Origin: Dyadobacter sp. CY343
GTDB taxonomy: Bacteria; Bacteroidota; Bacteroidia; Cytophagales; Spirosomataceae
Assembly: GCF_021390335.1 (NCBI RefSeq)
Contig: NZ_JAJUXK010000007.1
Coordinates: 248,001 to 312,000 of the forward strand
Length of the DNA stretch: 64,000 bases
Direction: 5' to 3'
Made by a program: the position numbers and the translations under genes. The notes under the pieces are model-generated. The model was not told the origin of the DNA. It was given only the letters and a program-made list of their open reading frames with translations, and searched no databases. Shown here one piece after another: positions 25,766 through 34,900 of the stretch. How positions within the stretch are numbered: the stretch's first letter is position 1; every line of letters starts with the position of its first letter.

Positions 25766-26815
25766 ATGAAATCAACCCTTTCACCAGACAGAACCGAACT
25801 CAAAGAACGTTGGGAAGAATTTAAGGTTATTAACCCTAAAACCAGGATACGCGACGCTGCCAAACAACTGAATACAACTGAGGCTGAACTGGTTGTGATC
25901 GGGATTGGTGAAACTGCCACCCTGCTCGACGGTGATTTTCGTGAGTTGATCAAAGAAGTGGTTTCGCTGGGCCACGTGATGGCGCTTACCCGGAATGACC
26001 ATGTGGTGCACGAGCGGAAAGGTGTTTACGAAAATGTTTCTTTTAATAACCACGTCGGACTTGTTTTGGGCGAGGATATTGATTTAAGATTGTTTTTGGG
26101 AGATTGGAAATTCGGTTTCGCCGTGTCGGAAAACGACCGACATAGTCTGCAATTCTTCAATAGCTTCGGAGAAGCAACGCATAAAATTTATCTGACAGAG
26201 AAAAGTAACAAAGCTGCTTACGATGCATTAGTCGCCAAGTATACTGCTGCTGATCAGGATGTTAACTTACTTATCAGCCCGAAACAGGAAAAAGCGCAGG
26301 AGCCGGAAACTGCACCGGAAATTGACATTGCTGCATTCCAGGCCGAATGGCTGGCGCTGAAAGACACGCACGACTTTTTCACATTGCTGCGCAAATACAA
26401 ACTCTCCCGGAAACAAGCTTTACGCTACGCTCCGGAGGGATATGCCTACCAGATCACACCTGCGAGCATGAAGCCCATTTTTGACGCAGTTTCTGAGTCG
26501 GGGCTACCGATTATGGTCTTCGTTTCCAACCCAAACTGCATTCAGATCCATACCGGGCCGATCAATAAGATTTTTGTAATGGGCCCGTGGCTCAATATCA
26601 TGGACCCGGAGTTCAACCTGCATTTGCGGGAAGACGCGATCGACGAAGCCTGGATCGTGCGCAAGCCGACCGAAGACGGTATCGTGACCGGCATTGAACT
26701 GATCGATAAAGAAGGTGTGATGTTCAATCAGTTTTTTGGAAAAAGAAAGCCAGGTATTCCCGAACTGAAAGAGTGGCCGGCATTGCTGGAAACTACGGTG
26801 ACCAGACTGAGTTAA
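25766..26815 (+). CDS. hmuS: Hemin-degrading or heme-trafficking factor (HmuS/ChuS/HemS family)
   Basis: A cytoplasmic heme-binding protein of 349 residues built as two similar halves, as in HemS, ChuS and HmuS. The halves show LGHVMALTRNDHVVHERKGVYENV (N-terminal) and VSNPNCIQIHTGPI (C-terminal), the latter with the histidine position used as heme ligand in the family. It would receive or degrade heme after import. Members differ in whether they cleave heme or only pass it on, which cannot be settled here. Last gene of the operon, with a terminator behind it. No TonB-dependent receptor gene is adjacent. Confidence 0.88.
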   Translation: MKSTLSPDRTELKERWEEFKVINPKTRIRDAAKQLNTTEAELVVIGIGETATLLDGDFRELIKEVVSLGHVMALTRNDHVVHERKGVYENVSFNNHVGLVLGEDIDLRLFLGDWKFGFAVSENDRHSLQFFNSFGEATHKIYLTEKSNKAAYDALVAKYTAADQDVNLLISPKQEKAQEPETAPEIDIAAFQAEWLALKDTHDFFTLLRKYKLSRKQALRYAPEGYAYQITPASMKPIFDAVSESGLPIMVFVSNPNCIQIHTGPINKIFVMGPWLNIMDPEFNLHLREDAIDEAWIVRKPTEDGIVTGIELIDKEGVMFNQFFGKRKPGIPELKEWPALLETTVTRLS

Positions 26816-26864
26816 GATATAGTTACAAGAATTTTTTAAGCTAAATTTCGCCATAGTAATTAGG

Positions 26865-26896
26865 AAAACCGGTTTCATATTGAGCCGGTTTTTTTG
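26865..26896 (+). terminator. Rho-independent terminator of the hmu operon
   Basis: Arms AAAACCGG (26865-26872) and CCGGTTTT (26885-26892) enclose a 12-base loop. The T run continues to about 26895, fifty bases beyond the hmuS stop codon. Confidence 0.85.
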
Positions 26897-27027
26897 TTTG
26901 TATAGAATAAAATAATTTACTCTCCAACATATTTTTTTGTAAACTTTTCCAGAAACACAAACTGCTAATTTTCTGTCTATTAACATATTATAATTAGAAT
27001 TCTGTAAAGATTTTCTAAATTTTAATG

Positions 27028-27056
27028 TTGAAGGTTTTTCGAATTTTGTACATTTA
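27028..27056 (+). promoter_or_regulatory. Candidate promoter of nrdJ
   Basis: TTG at 27028-27030, an 18-base spacer and TACATTTA at 27049-27056 (one base from TAnnTTTG), 31 bases before the ATG. The whole 27-base-plus upstream stretch from about 26900 is very AT-rich. I see no cobalamin riboswitch in it. Confidence 0.4.
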
Positions 27057-27087
27057 ACATTCAATCCTGTTAATAAAACATACTCAC

Positions 27088-29637
27088 ATGGAAACAATTC
27101 AGTCTTCCCAATCTGAGCGGACTTACACGTCCGACGAAGCTTACCAGGCTTCCCTTCAATACTTTAAAGGTGACGATCTTGCTGCCAGAGTTTGGGTAAA
27201 TAAGTATGCGCTGAAAGACTCTTACGGTGCGATTTACGAAGGTACCCCCGACGATATGCACAGACGGATCGCGAAGGAGATTGCGAGAGTTGAGCAGAAA
27301 TATGCCAACCCGATGAGCGAGACTGAAATTTTTGACCTGATTAAGGATTTCAAATACATTATCCCGCAAGGCAGCCCGATGACCGGTATTGGCAATCCAT
27401 ACCAGATCGCCTCGCTTTCAAACTGTTTTGTGATCGGAAATAATGGCGCGTCGGATTCGTATGGCGGCATTATGAAGATTGACCAGGAGCAGGTGCAACT
27501 GATGAAAAGAAGGGGCGGCGTCGGTCACGATCTTTCGCATATTCGCCCAAAAGGATCTCCTGTCAAAAATTCGGCACTTACCTCGACGGGCATTGTACCG
27601 TTTATGGAGCGCTTTTCTAACTCTACCCGGGAAGTAGCGCAAGACGGTCGCCGCGGTGCATTGATGCTGTCCGTTGCGATCCGGCATCCTGATTCTGAGG
27701 ACTTTATCGATGCAAAAATGCAGCAGGGCAAAGTTACCGGGGCCAATGTATCTGTGCGTATCGACGACGATTTTATGAAAGCGGTCGAATCGCAGGGTAC
27801 TTACAAGCAGCAATACCCAATCAAAAGTGCGAATCCAACACATATTAAGGACATCGACGCGACGGTGCTCTGGAAAAAAATAGTACATAATGCGTGGCAA
27901 TCGGCCGAGCCGGGGATCTTGTTCTGGGATACGATCACCCGTGAATCCGTTCCTGACTGTTACGCCGACCTGGGTTACGAGACCGTTTCTACCAACCCTT
28001 GCGGCGAAATTCCTTTATGTCCTTATGATTCCTGCCGGCTACTGGCGATCAATTTATTCTCTTACGTAGAAAACCCATTTACTGCCACTGCGAGCTTCAA
28101 CTGGACTTTATTTAAAAAACATATTGCCGCAGCCCAGCGTATGATGGACGATATCATCGACCTGGAGCTCGAAAAAATCGATACCATTATTCAGAAAATC
28201 GACGCCGATCCTGAGAGCGCAGAAGTGAAGTTGGTGGAAAAAAATCTTTGGCTGAACATCCAGAAAAAAGCTGGCGAAGGCAGAAGAACAGGTATTGGTA
28301 TTACCGCAGAAGGCGATATGCTGGCTGCGCTGGGACTGCGTTACGGAAGTGACGAAGGAAATGATTTTGCAGTTGAAATTCATAAAATTGTTGCATTGGA
28401 AGCCTATCGCGGCTCAGTTCACACAGCAAAGGAACGTGGCGCATTTGCGATTTTCGACTCAGAAAGAGAAAAGGATAATCCGTTTATACTCCGCCTGAAA
28501 GCCGCTGACGCACAGCTTTACTACGAAATGCTGGAATATGGCCGCCGAAATATCGCCCTATTGACGATCGCTCCCACCGGCACCACGAGCTTAATGTCAC
28601 AGACTACTTCGGGTATCGAGCCTGTTTTTCTTCCGGTTTATAAAAGGAGAAGAAAAGTGAATCCGAACGACAAGGATGTGCGCGTTGATTTTGTGGATGA
28701 AGTAGGCGATTCGTGGGAGGAATATGTCGTTTTTCACCACCGTTTTAGACAGTGGATGGAAGTGAACGGACACGATCTGACGAAAAATTACTCTCAGAAA
28801 GAGCTCGATGATCTGGTCAAAAAATCACCCTATTACAAAGCGACCAGCAACGATGTGGATTATCTGAAAAAGGTAAAAATGCAGGGCGCCATCCAGAAAT
28901 GGGTAGATCACTCGATCAGCGTGACGATCAATATGCCGAATGATGTGACCGAAGAACTGGTCGGCGAATGCTATATGGAAGCGTGGAAGGCTGGCTGTAA
29001 GGGAGTTACGGTTTACCGCGACGGATCAAGATCGGGTGTTCTTATTTCAAATGAAGAGAAAAAGGAAACTAAACCCGACGCGCCGACTCCTTTCCCAACT
29101 GAAAGACCGCAGACGCTGGAAGCCGATGTAGTTCGTTTCCAAAATAAAAAAGACAAATGGATCGCATTTATCGGTACGATCGACGGCAGACCTTATGAGA
29201 TTTTTACCGGTTTCGCAGACGATGATGATGGAATCCTGATCCCGCGCTGGGTTAACGATGGTTTTATCATCAAAAACCGGGAAAGCGACGGGACTTCCAG
29301 ATACGATTTCCAATATAAAAATACGCGCGGATACAAAACCACAATCGAGGGTCTTTCCTACAAATTTAATCCGGAGTACTGGAACTACGCTAAGCTGATT
29401 TCCAGCACATTACGTCACGGAATGCCTATTGAAAAAGTGGTTGACCTGATCGGAAGTCTGCAACTCGACGAAGCGATCAATACCTGGAAAAACGGGGTGG
29501 CGCGGGCGTTGAAACGCTATATTCCGGACGGAACTGACGCCGCAAAACAGAAATGTCAGAATTGTAATTCAACCAACCTGCAATATCAGGAAGGCTGCCT
29601 GACTTGTAAAGATTGCGGGTCGTCGAAATGCGGATAG
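27088..29637 (+). CDS. nrdJ: Adenosylcobalamin-dependent (class II) ribonucleoside-diphosphate reductase
   Basis: The enzyme makes deoxyribonucleotides with a B12-generated radical and works with or without oxygen. The 849 residues show the redox cysteine in SLSNCFV (Cys113), the active-site NPCGE (303-307, thiyl-radical Cys305) and the late PTGTTSLMSQTTSGIEPVF block. A C-terminal cysteine-rich tail holds Cys823, 826, 837, 840, 843 and 848 (CQNC, CLTCKDC and CG at the end), a zinc-ribbon-like or thiol-relay element common in class II enzymes. A Gly- and Asp-containing linker domain precedes it. It is monocistronic; the heptamer mirror array follows directly after the stop codon. Confidence 0.93.
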   Translation: METIQSSQSERTYTSDEAYQASLQYFKGDDLAARVWVNKYALKDSYGAIYEGTPDDMHRRIAKEIARVEQKYANPMSETEIFDLIKDFKYIIPQGSPMTGIGNPYQIASLSNCFVIGNNGASDSYGGIMKIDQEQVQLMKRRGGVGHDLSHIRPKGSPVKNSALTSTGIVPFMERFSNSTREVAQDGRRGALMLSVAIRHPDSEDFIDAKMQQGKVTGANVSVRIDDDFMKAVESQGTYKQQYPIKSANPTHIKDIDATVLWKKIVHNAWQSAEPGILFWDTITRESVPDCYADLGYETVSTNPCGEIPLCPYDSCRLLAINLFSYVENPFTATASFNWTLFKKHIAAAQRMMDDIIDLELEKIDTIIQKIDADPESAEVKLVEKNLWLNIQKKAGEGRRTGIGITAEGDMLAALGLRYGSDEGNDFAVEIHKIVALEAYRGSVHTAKERGAFAIFDSEREKDNPFILRLKAADAQLYYEMLEYGRRNIALLTIAPTGTTSLMSQTTSGIEPVFLPVYKRRRKVNPNDKDVRVDFVDEVGDSWEEYVVFHHRFRQWMEVNGHDLTKNYSQKELDDLVKKSPYYKATSNDVDYLKKVKMQGAIQKWVDHSISVTINMPNDVTEELVGECYMEAWKAGCKGVTVYRDGSRSGVLISNEEKKETKPDAPTPFPTERPQTLEADVVRFQNKKDKWIAFIGTIDGRPYEIFTGFADDDDGILIPRWVNDGFIIKNRESDGTSRYDFQYKNTRGYKTTIEGLSYKFNPEYWNYAKLISSTLRHGMPIEKVVDLIGSLQLDEAINTWKNGVARALKRYIPDGTDAAKQKCQNCNSTNLQYQEGCLTCKDCGSSKCG

Positions 29638-29638
29638 G

Positions 29639-29734
29639 TTTTAGCTATTAGGTTTTAGCTATTAGCGGTTAGCTTTGGATTTTATGTGAAAAGCTAACCG
29701 CTAACAGCTAATAGCTAACTGCTAGTAACTAACC
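29639..29734. repeat. Heptamer mirror array between nrdJ and purB
   Basis: Five heptamers of type TATTAGC (TTTTAGC, TATTAGG, TTTTAGC, TATTAGC, GGTTAGC; 29639-29673) are followed by a 19-base AT-rich spacer. Then come six heptamers in the opposite sense (GCTAACC, GCTAACA, GCTAATA, GCTAACT, GCTAGTA, ACTAACC; 29693-29734). The longest continuous pairing is TTAGCGGTTAGCTT (29662-29675) with AAGCTAACCGCTAA (29691-29704). The genes on both sides converge here, so it may act as a two-way terminator. Confidence 0.85.
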
Positions 29735-29738
29735 GCTT

Positions 29739-31097
29739 TCAAAAAATATGATCTTCTACGATCCCCAGGTAGCTATAAGGAGTCAATCCGCGGAGTTCTT
29801 CGCGGATTTTTTCTGATACGTCGAGCGTTTCGATAAACCTTGAAATCGACTCGTGGGTGATCTTTTCGTTGGTTCTCGTCAACTCTTTCAATGCTTCGTA
29901 AGGTTTTGGGTAGCTTTCGCGGCGCAGGATCGTCTGGATCGCTTCTGAAACTACCGCCCAGTTATCTTCCAGGTCAGATTTCAGCATTTCGCCATTCAAT
30001 TCTACTTTTCCTAACCCTTTAATCAGTGAGTTCAGGGCGATTGCGACGTGCGCCAGGGGAACACCGATATTTCTTAAAACCGTCGAATCTGTGAGATCGC
30101 GCTGCAAACGGGAGATCGGAAGTTTGGCGGCAAAATGTTCGAACAATGCAGATGCAAGTCCAAGGTTACCTTCTGAATTTTCAAAATCGATCGGGTTCAC
30201 TTTGTGCGGCATCGCCGACGAGCCTACTTCACCAGCCTTAATTTTTTGTTTGAAATAACCCATGGAAATGTAGGTCCACATATCCCGGTTCAAATCTGTC
30301 AAAATGGTATTCAGCCTTTTCAAACAGTCGAAAGTAGCGGCGAGGTTATCATAATGCTCTATCTGGGTCGTGTGCTTGCTTCTTTTCAAGCCCAAACCCT
30401 CTACAAAATGATTCGCAAACGCCATCCAATCCTGTTTAGGATAAGCCACGTGGTGCGCGTTGAAATTTCCTGTTGCGCCGCCAAATTTAGCCGAAGCCGG
30501 AATTTTATCGAGCATTTCCAGCTGCCGCTCCAAACGCTCTACAAAAACCAGAAACTCTTTTCCAACGCGCGTAGGCGAAGCCGGCTGTCCGTGTGTATAT
30601 GCGAGCATCGGCACATTCTTCCACTCGATCGACATTCTTTTCAACACAAAAAGAACCTGACGGAAAAGTGGTTTGATCTGGCGTTCCAACGCATCTTTCA
30701 GGGAAAGCGGAATCGCAGTATTGTTGATATCTTGTGAAGTAAGACCGAAATGGATAAATTCCTGGTAGGTTTCAATGCCCAACTTTTCGAATTGCTCCTT
30801 AATAAAGTACTCAACCGCCTTTACATCGTGGTTGGTAACTTTTTCAATGTCCTTAATATGCAGTGCATCCGTCTCGCTGAAATCCTCATAGATCTTGCGC
30901 AGCGCAGGGTATTTCTTCTTGTCAAATTCTGATAGTTGAGGCAGCGGTATCTCGCAGAGGGCGATGAAGTATTCTATTTCAACAAAAACACGGTAATAAA
31001 TAAGGGCGTATTCGGAGAAATAAGTTGACAACTCTGCTACTTGCTTGTAGTAACGGCCGTCAACCGGAGAAATCGCTGTGAGCTGATTTAAAGACAT
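29739..31097 (-). CDS. purB: Adenylosuccinate lyase
   Basis: The enzyme cleaves SAICAR and adenylosuccinate with release of fumarate, in purine synthesis. The 452 residues belong to the fumarase/aspartase superfamily. The signature GSSAMPHKVNPIDFENSEGN holds the catalytic-loop serine, and THGQPASPTRVGKE and FGLTSQDINNTA are the other active-site regions. I choose the ATG at 31097 (MSLNQLTAISPVDGRY); a TTG nine bases upstream is less likely. The length fits the E. coli-like long form. No other pur gene is nearby. Confidence 0.95.
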   Translation of the reverse strand: MSLNQLTAISPVDGRYYKQVAELSTYFSEYALIYYRVFVEIEYFIALCEIPLPQLSEFDKKKYPALRKIYEDFSETDALHIKDIEKVTNHDVKAVEYFIKEQFEKLGIETYQEFIHFGLTSQDINNTAIPLSLKDALERQIKPLFRQVLFVLKRMSIEWKNVPMLAYTHGQPASPTRVGKEFLVFVERLERQLEMLDKIPASAKFGGATGNFNAHHVAYPKQDWMAFANHFVEGLGLKRSKHTTQIEHYDNLAATFDCLKRLNTILTDLNRDMWTYISMGYFKQKIKAGEVGSSAMPHKVNPIDFENSEGNLGLASALFEHFAAKLPISRLQRDLTDSTVLRNIGVPLAHVAIALNSLIKGLGKVELNGEMLKSDLEDNWAVVSEAIQTILRRESYPKPYEALKELTRTNEKITHESISRFIETLDVSEKIREELRGLTPYSYLGIVEDHIF

Positions 31098-31253
31098 GAT
31101 TTTCAATACAAAAATTGATTATCGCGCAAAGTTAGTGGAATTCACGGTCACAAAATGGTAAAACTGACACGAAATATTCTTTTTAGCATTGGGTCGAGAA
31201 TAATTAAAACTATTCGCATATTCGCCCGCTAAACCTTTATCACCCAATAATCT

Positions 31254-31994
31254 ATGCAGCCTTCGCCATTTCTTGGAGAGTTAATCGGAACTATGGTCCT
31301 CATTTTGCTCGGCAACGGAGTGGTCGCCAATGTGGTACTCAAAAGAACCAAAGGCGAAAGCGGCGGCTGGATCGTCATTACCGCCGGCTGGGGGTTTGCG
31401 GTGATGATCGGGATTTTTACTGCCAATGCATTCGGCAGTGCAGCAGCGCATTTAAATCCGGCTGTGACGATCGGGCTGGCTGTACTCAGAAATGATTATA
31501 GTATGGTCGCGAGCTACCTTCCGGCGCAACTGATCGGCGCATTTTTAGGTGCAATATTGGTCTGGCTTCAATATTTGCCGCATTGGAAAGCAACCGAAGA
31601 CGGAGGCGCAAAACTTGCCTGTTTTGCAACTGACCCCGCCATTCGCTCGACCGGAGCCAATTTCCTGAGTGAATTTATCGCAACCGTGATATTGATCGTA
31701 GGCGTTGTCGCGATTGGCTACGCTGGTACCTCCGACCCTGATAAAGGGGGGATCCCGTCAGGCGTGGCACCTTATCTGGTCGGAATGCTGGTTTGGAGCA
31801 TCGGACTTTCGCTGGGCGGCACTACCGGCTACGCGATCAATCCGGTGCGGGACCTGGGCCCGCGCATTGCCCACGCTATTTTACCTATCCCGAATAAAGG
31901 CGGCTCCGATTGGGGCTACGGCTGGATTCCAGTTGCTGCGCCCATTGCCGGAGCTATTATAGGAGGTTTGATATTACGCTCCTTTTCCTTCTGA
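31254..31994 (+). CDS. MIP-family channel (aquaglyceroporin, GlpF-like)
   Basis: A six-helix channel of 246 residues. The first half-helix motif is HLNPAVTIG (Asn68-Pro-Ala). The second reads AINPVRDLGPR, with Val in place of the usual Ala of NPA but with the glycerol-facilitator Arg-Asp (RD) after it. The Asp after the second motif and the long loop at about 105-130 fit glycerol-type rather than strict water channels. No glycerol kinase gene is adjacent, so the substrate is inferred. It converges with the alpha-2-macroglobulin gene with three bases between the stops. Confidence 0.88.
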   Translation: MQPSPFLGELIGTMVLILLGNGVVANVVLKRTKGESGGWIVITAGWGFAVMIGIFTANAFGSAAAHLNPAVTIGLAVLRNDYSMVASYLPAQLIGAFLGAILVWLQYLPHWKATEDGGAKLACFATDPAIRSTGANFLSEFIATVILIVGVVAIGYAGTSDPDKGGIPSGVAPYLVGMLVWSIGLSLGGTTGYAINPVRDLGPRIAHAILPIPNKGGSDWGYGWIPVAAPIAGAIIGGLILRSFSF

Positions 31995-31997
31995 AAA

Positions 31998-34900
31998 TCA
32001 CTCCACTTTTATTTTGCCGCCGCCGGAGTAACTTCTGTATTCTCCCCGGTACATCGCGTCTGCCGCTGCCGGGCCTGCTGTGAAATTGCCTTTTGAAACG
32101 ATCCTGACCTGATAGTAGAAAGTTTTAGCCTGTTTTTCGGCAGTTGTGAAATAGTGGATCCTGTCGTCGCGAATATCATAATACTCCGGAACGGCCGCAT
32201 TTTTAATCCACGGCATATCGCGTGGTTCAGTAATGCGGGGGTTTTCAATTTCAAAGCCGGCGGGCAGCAAGTCGGTCACTACTACATTTTCAATCGGAAG
32301 TCCGTTTGTACTTACCAGCGTCAATTTTACAACTACCAAATCGTTTTGCCGGAATACCTGTACAGGCGCGCCGTCGCGTGTCAGAAACTGCCTGCGAATG
32401 CTCAATCCCTGATCTTCTTCCGTGTAAGTGCCGGTAGCGGACATTCCTTCGGTTTGGGAAAACCAGTACAAATCTCCTTTCCCCTGCGTTTTTACAGCTA
32501 CTTTTTTACCAGAAATCCCTTTTGAAAATTTGACTTCTTTGCCGCTAAATGTGCCCAGTTCTTTACCACCGGCCGAAATCGAAGCAGTAACTGTCGAGCC
32601 GGACGTTTTTTTAGCCAATTTCCCAAGTGCTAAAACTGCAAATGCCGCTTCCTGGGTATTCAGGTAAGATGCCGACTGGATAGCCTGCGACAGCTGCCTG
32701 CCGAGCGGCGTAATTTGAAGATTTCCTGGATCAGTTTCCAGCAACGTGTTCAGTACGAGCGATATATTCCGCAGTGGCGACGAGTAGCTATCGTCCTGGA
32801 ATTGTCCCCCGCGGTCTGCTTCATATTTTTTAGGCAAAAGTGAAGCGAAACTTCTCGAATCGCCCGCAAGCTGGAATGCGGCAGCCAGCAGATATTTCGA
32901 GTCACTGGTCAGCATCCGGACATTCTGCTTGTAATAATTCATAGCCGCCCGGTTGGGATTTCCGTTCAATGCCAGCACGTAAAGCGAATATATTGCCTCC
33001 CTGCGCGCGACCAGTTTTCGGGTTTGTGTGCCTGTGCCGGGCTGATTTTCGTAACCAAGCCCATTTTCGGTACTGGCGATTACTACCTCTTTCGTCGCAG
33101 TTGTTCCGGATTTTAATTTCAAATATTCCAGTGCGCGGCTGACCGTTTTCGTATTTACTTCAAACCCCGCCCTTTTTGCTTCTTCGAGAAAATGAACTGC
33201 ATAAGCGGTTGCCCACCAATCTTCCTGGGTAGCGCCGGGCCACATTCCCATTCCGCCATTATAAAGCTGCTGGGACTCTATTTTCCTGATCGCCAGTTGG
33301 ATATTGGTCATTGGGTTAAGATCGCTTTCCGCGTTTCGCACTGTATACACAGGTATTGCCATCGCTTTCGTTAGCTCAGAAAAATAGATCTGCGGAAATG
33401 CTTTGGAGATTGTTTGTTCCAGACAACCATAAGGATAGCCCAGCAAAGTTGAAAGCGCCTTACCACCTCCCTGCACAAGCGGAGAGCGGCTGAATACGAT
33501 CTGGCTGCGGCTGGTTGCGGGAATAAAGGAAGTATTCAGGTCGATAACTCCCTGATTGTTGGCGGTAATCGTGCCAGAGGTACTGGTTTTCAAAAGTGGA
33601 GAAGCCGGCCTTATCGATACTTCGGTTGCATTTGTAAATGTTTCCCCAAAAGCATTAACCTTCACAATCACTTTCGCCAGTCCGATCGCCTGCGCAGCTT
33701 TCAGCGAAAACGTAACCCGGTTTTCCTTGCCGGCGGCAATAGGTATGGTTTGAGAAGCTTGCCCGCTCGCCGCTACCGGGCCTTGCAATTGCAGCGTTAC
33801 AGACGCATTTGCTGCATTTTTGCTTGTATTACTGATGTTGACCGGCAAAATCAGCTCGTCTCCCGGACTCAGGAAACGGGGTACCGCCGCGCTGATCACA
33901 ACCGGGTCAGCTACTTTCATATTCTTACTCACCGAGCCGAATGCATGATCCTTATAAGCCACGGCCATTACGCGCAGGTCGCCGCTGAACTGCGGGATAT
34001 TAATATCAAAAGTCGCCTCTCCGCTGCTATTTGCAGTCAGGATTTTACTCCAGAATGAAACCAGCTCTGTCCGTCCGTTACTGAGTGGATTGATCCTTCT
34101 TTCCAGATCATAACCGTCGCCCCCAAAACTCGACTTTGCATTCAGACTCAATTCGGGAAAAAGTTGCGCGTATAAATCGTGGCTGGTTACTTCCAATGCG
34201 CGTTTTTGATAAAAATGACCGTAAATGTCAGGTGTTTTAAAATTTTTGATCTGCAAAATTCCCTCATCGACAACCGACACTGTTACCTGCGCATTCGGCT
34301 TTGTTTTTATTCTGATCTTTTGTTTGGTTTTAGATCTGGACTGTTCCGAAACAGAAATCGTAACCGGCAATTTCCGCTCTGTATCTTCCACTATAATCGG
34401 GGTAAATCCATGTGCTACTGTGAGCGGCATGTCAGAATTGTCCATTTTCCGGATCAGCGTCGCGGTAACGAATACATTGGGCAAATGCTCTTCCTTGATT
34501 TTCAGCGTCAGCTCAGCCGCTTTTTTATCTGTGGTTAATATGTGGTGCTCCGATACATGGTTGCGCTCGATGGTTACCAGCAATCTTCCGTCAAAAGGAG
34601 TCTTAAACAGCACTTTTGCCTCGTCGCCGGTTTTGTAGGTATGCTTGTCCGTTTCCATCAAAACCCTGCCTTCATTGCTTACCTCGAAAGACGAATATTG
34701 CGTGTTACCGTAACCATAGGCATAAAATTTGGCCACTGTATAATGCGCCGCACCGGGCCTTTTTACCCGCACTTCATATTCCCCGGAAACCGTGGGAGCA
34801 TAGCTGAATGTCCCTTTGCCCGCCGGTAAATTCAATGCTTTTGCGTAAACTACTTTCTCTTTTTTACGGGAAGTATATTGTAGCCGCTCGTATTTCTTCT

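Noticed and set aside
26816-27087. Adenosylcobalamin riboswitch before nrdJ
   Set aside because: I looked for the conserved B12-box-like core and a multi-stem leader and saw only AT-rich DNA; a covariance search would settle it.
26504-27097. Minus-strand frame of 197 residues over the end of hmuS and the nrdJ upstream region
   Set aside because: Half of it is antisense to hmuS and the rest is AT-rich promoter DNA containing the hmu terminator; no motif.
30204-30737. Plus-strand frame of 177 residues
   Set aside because: Antisense to the catalytic part of purB, with no protein-like pattern.
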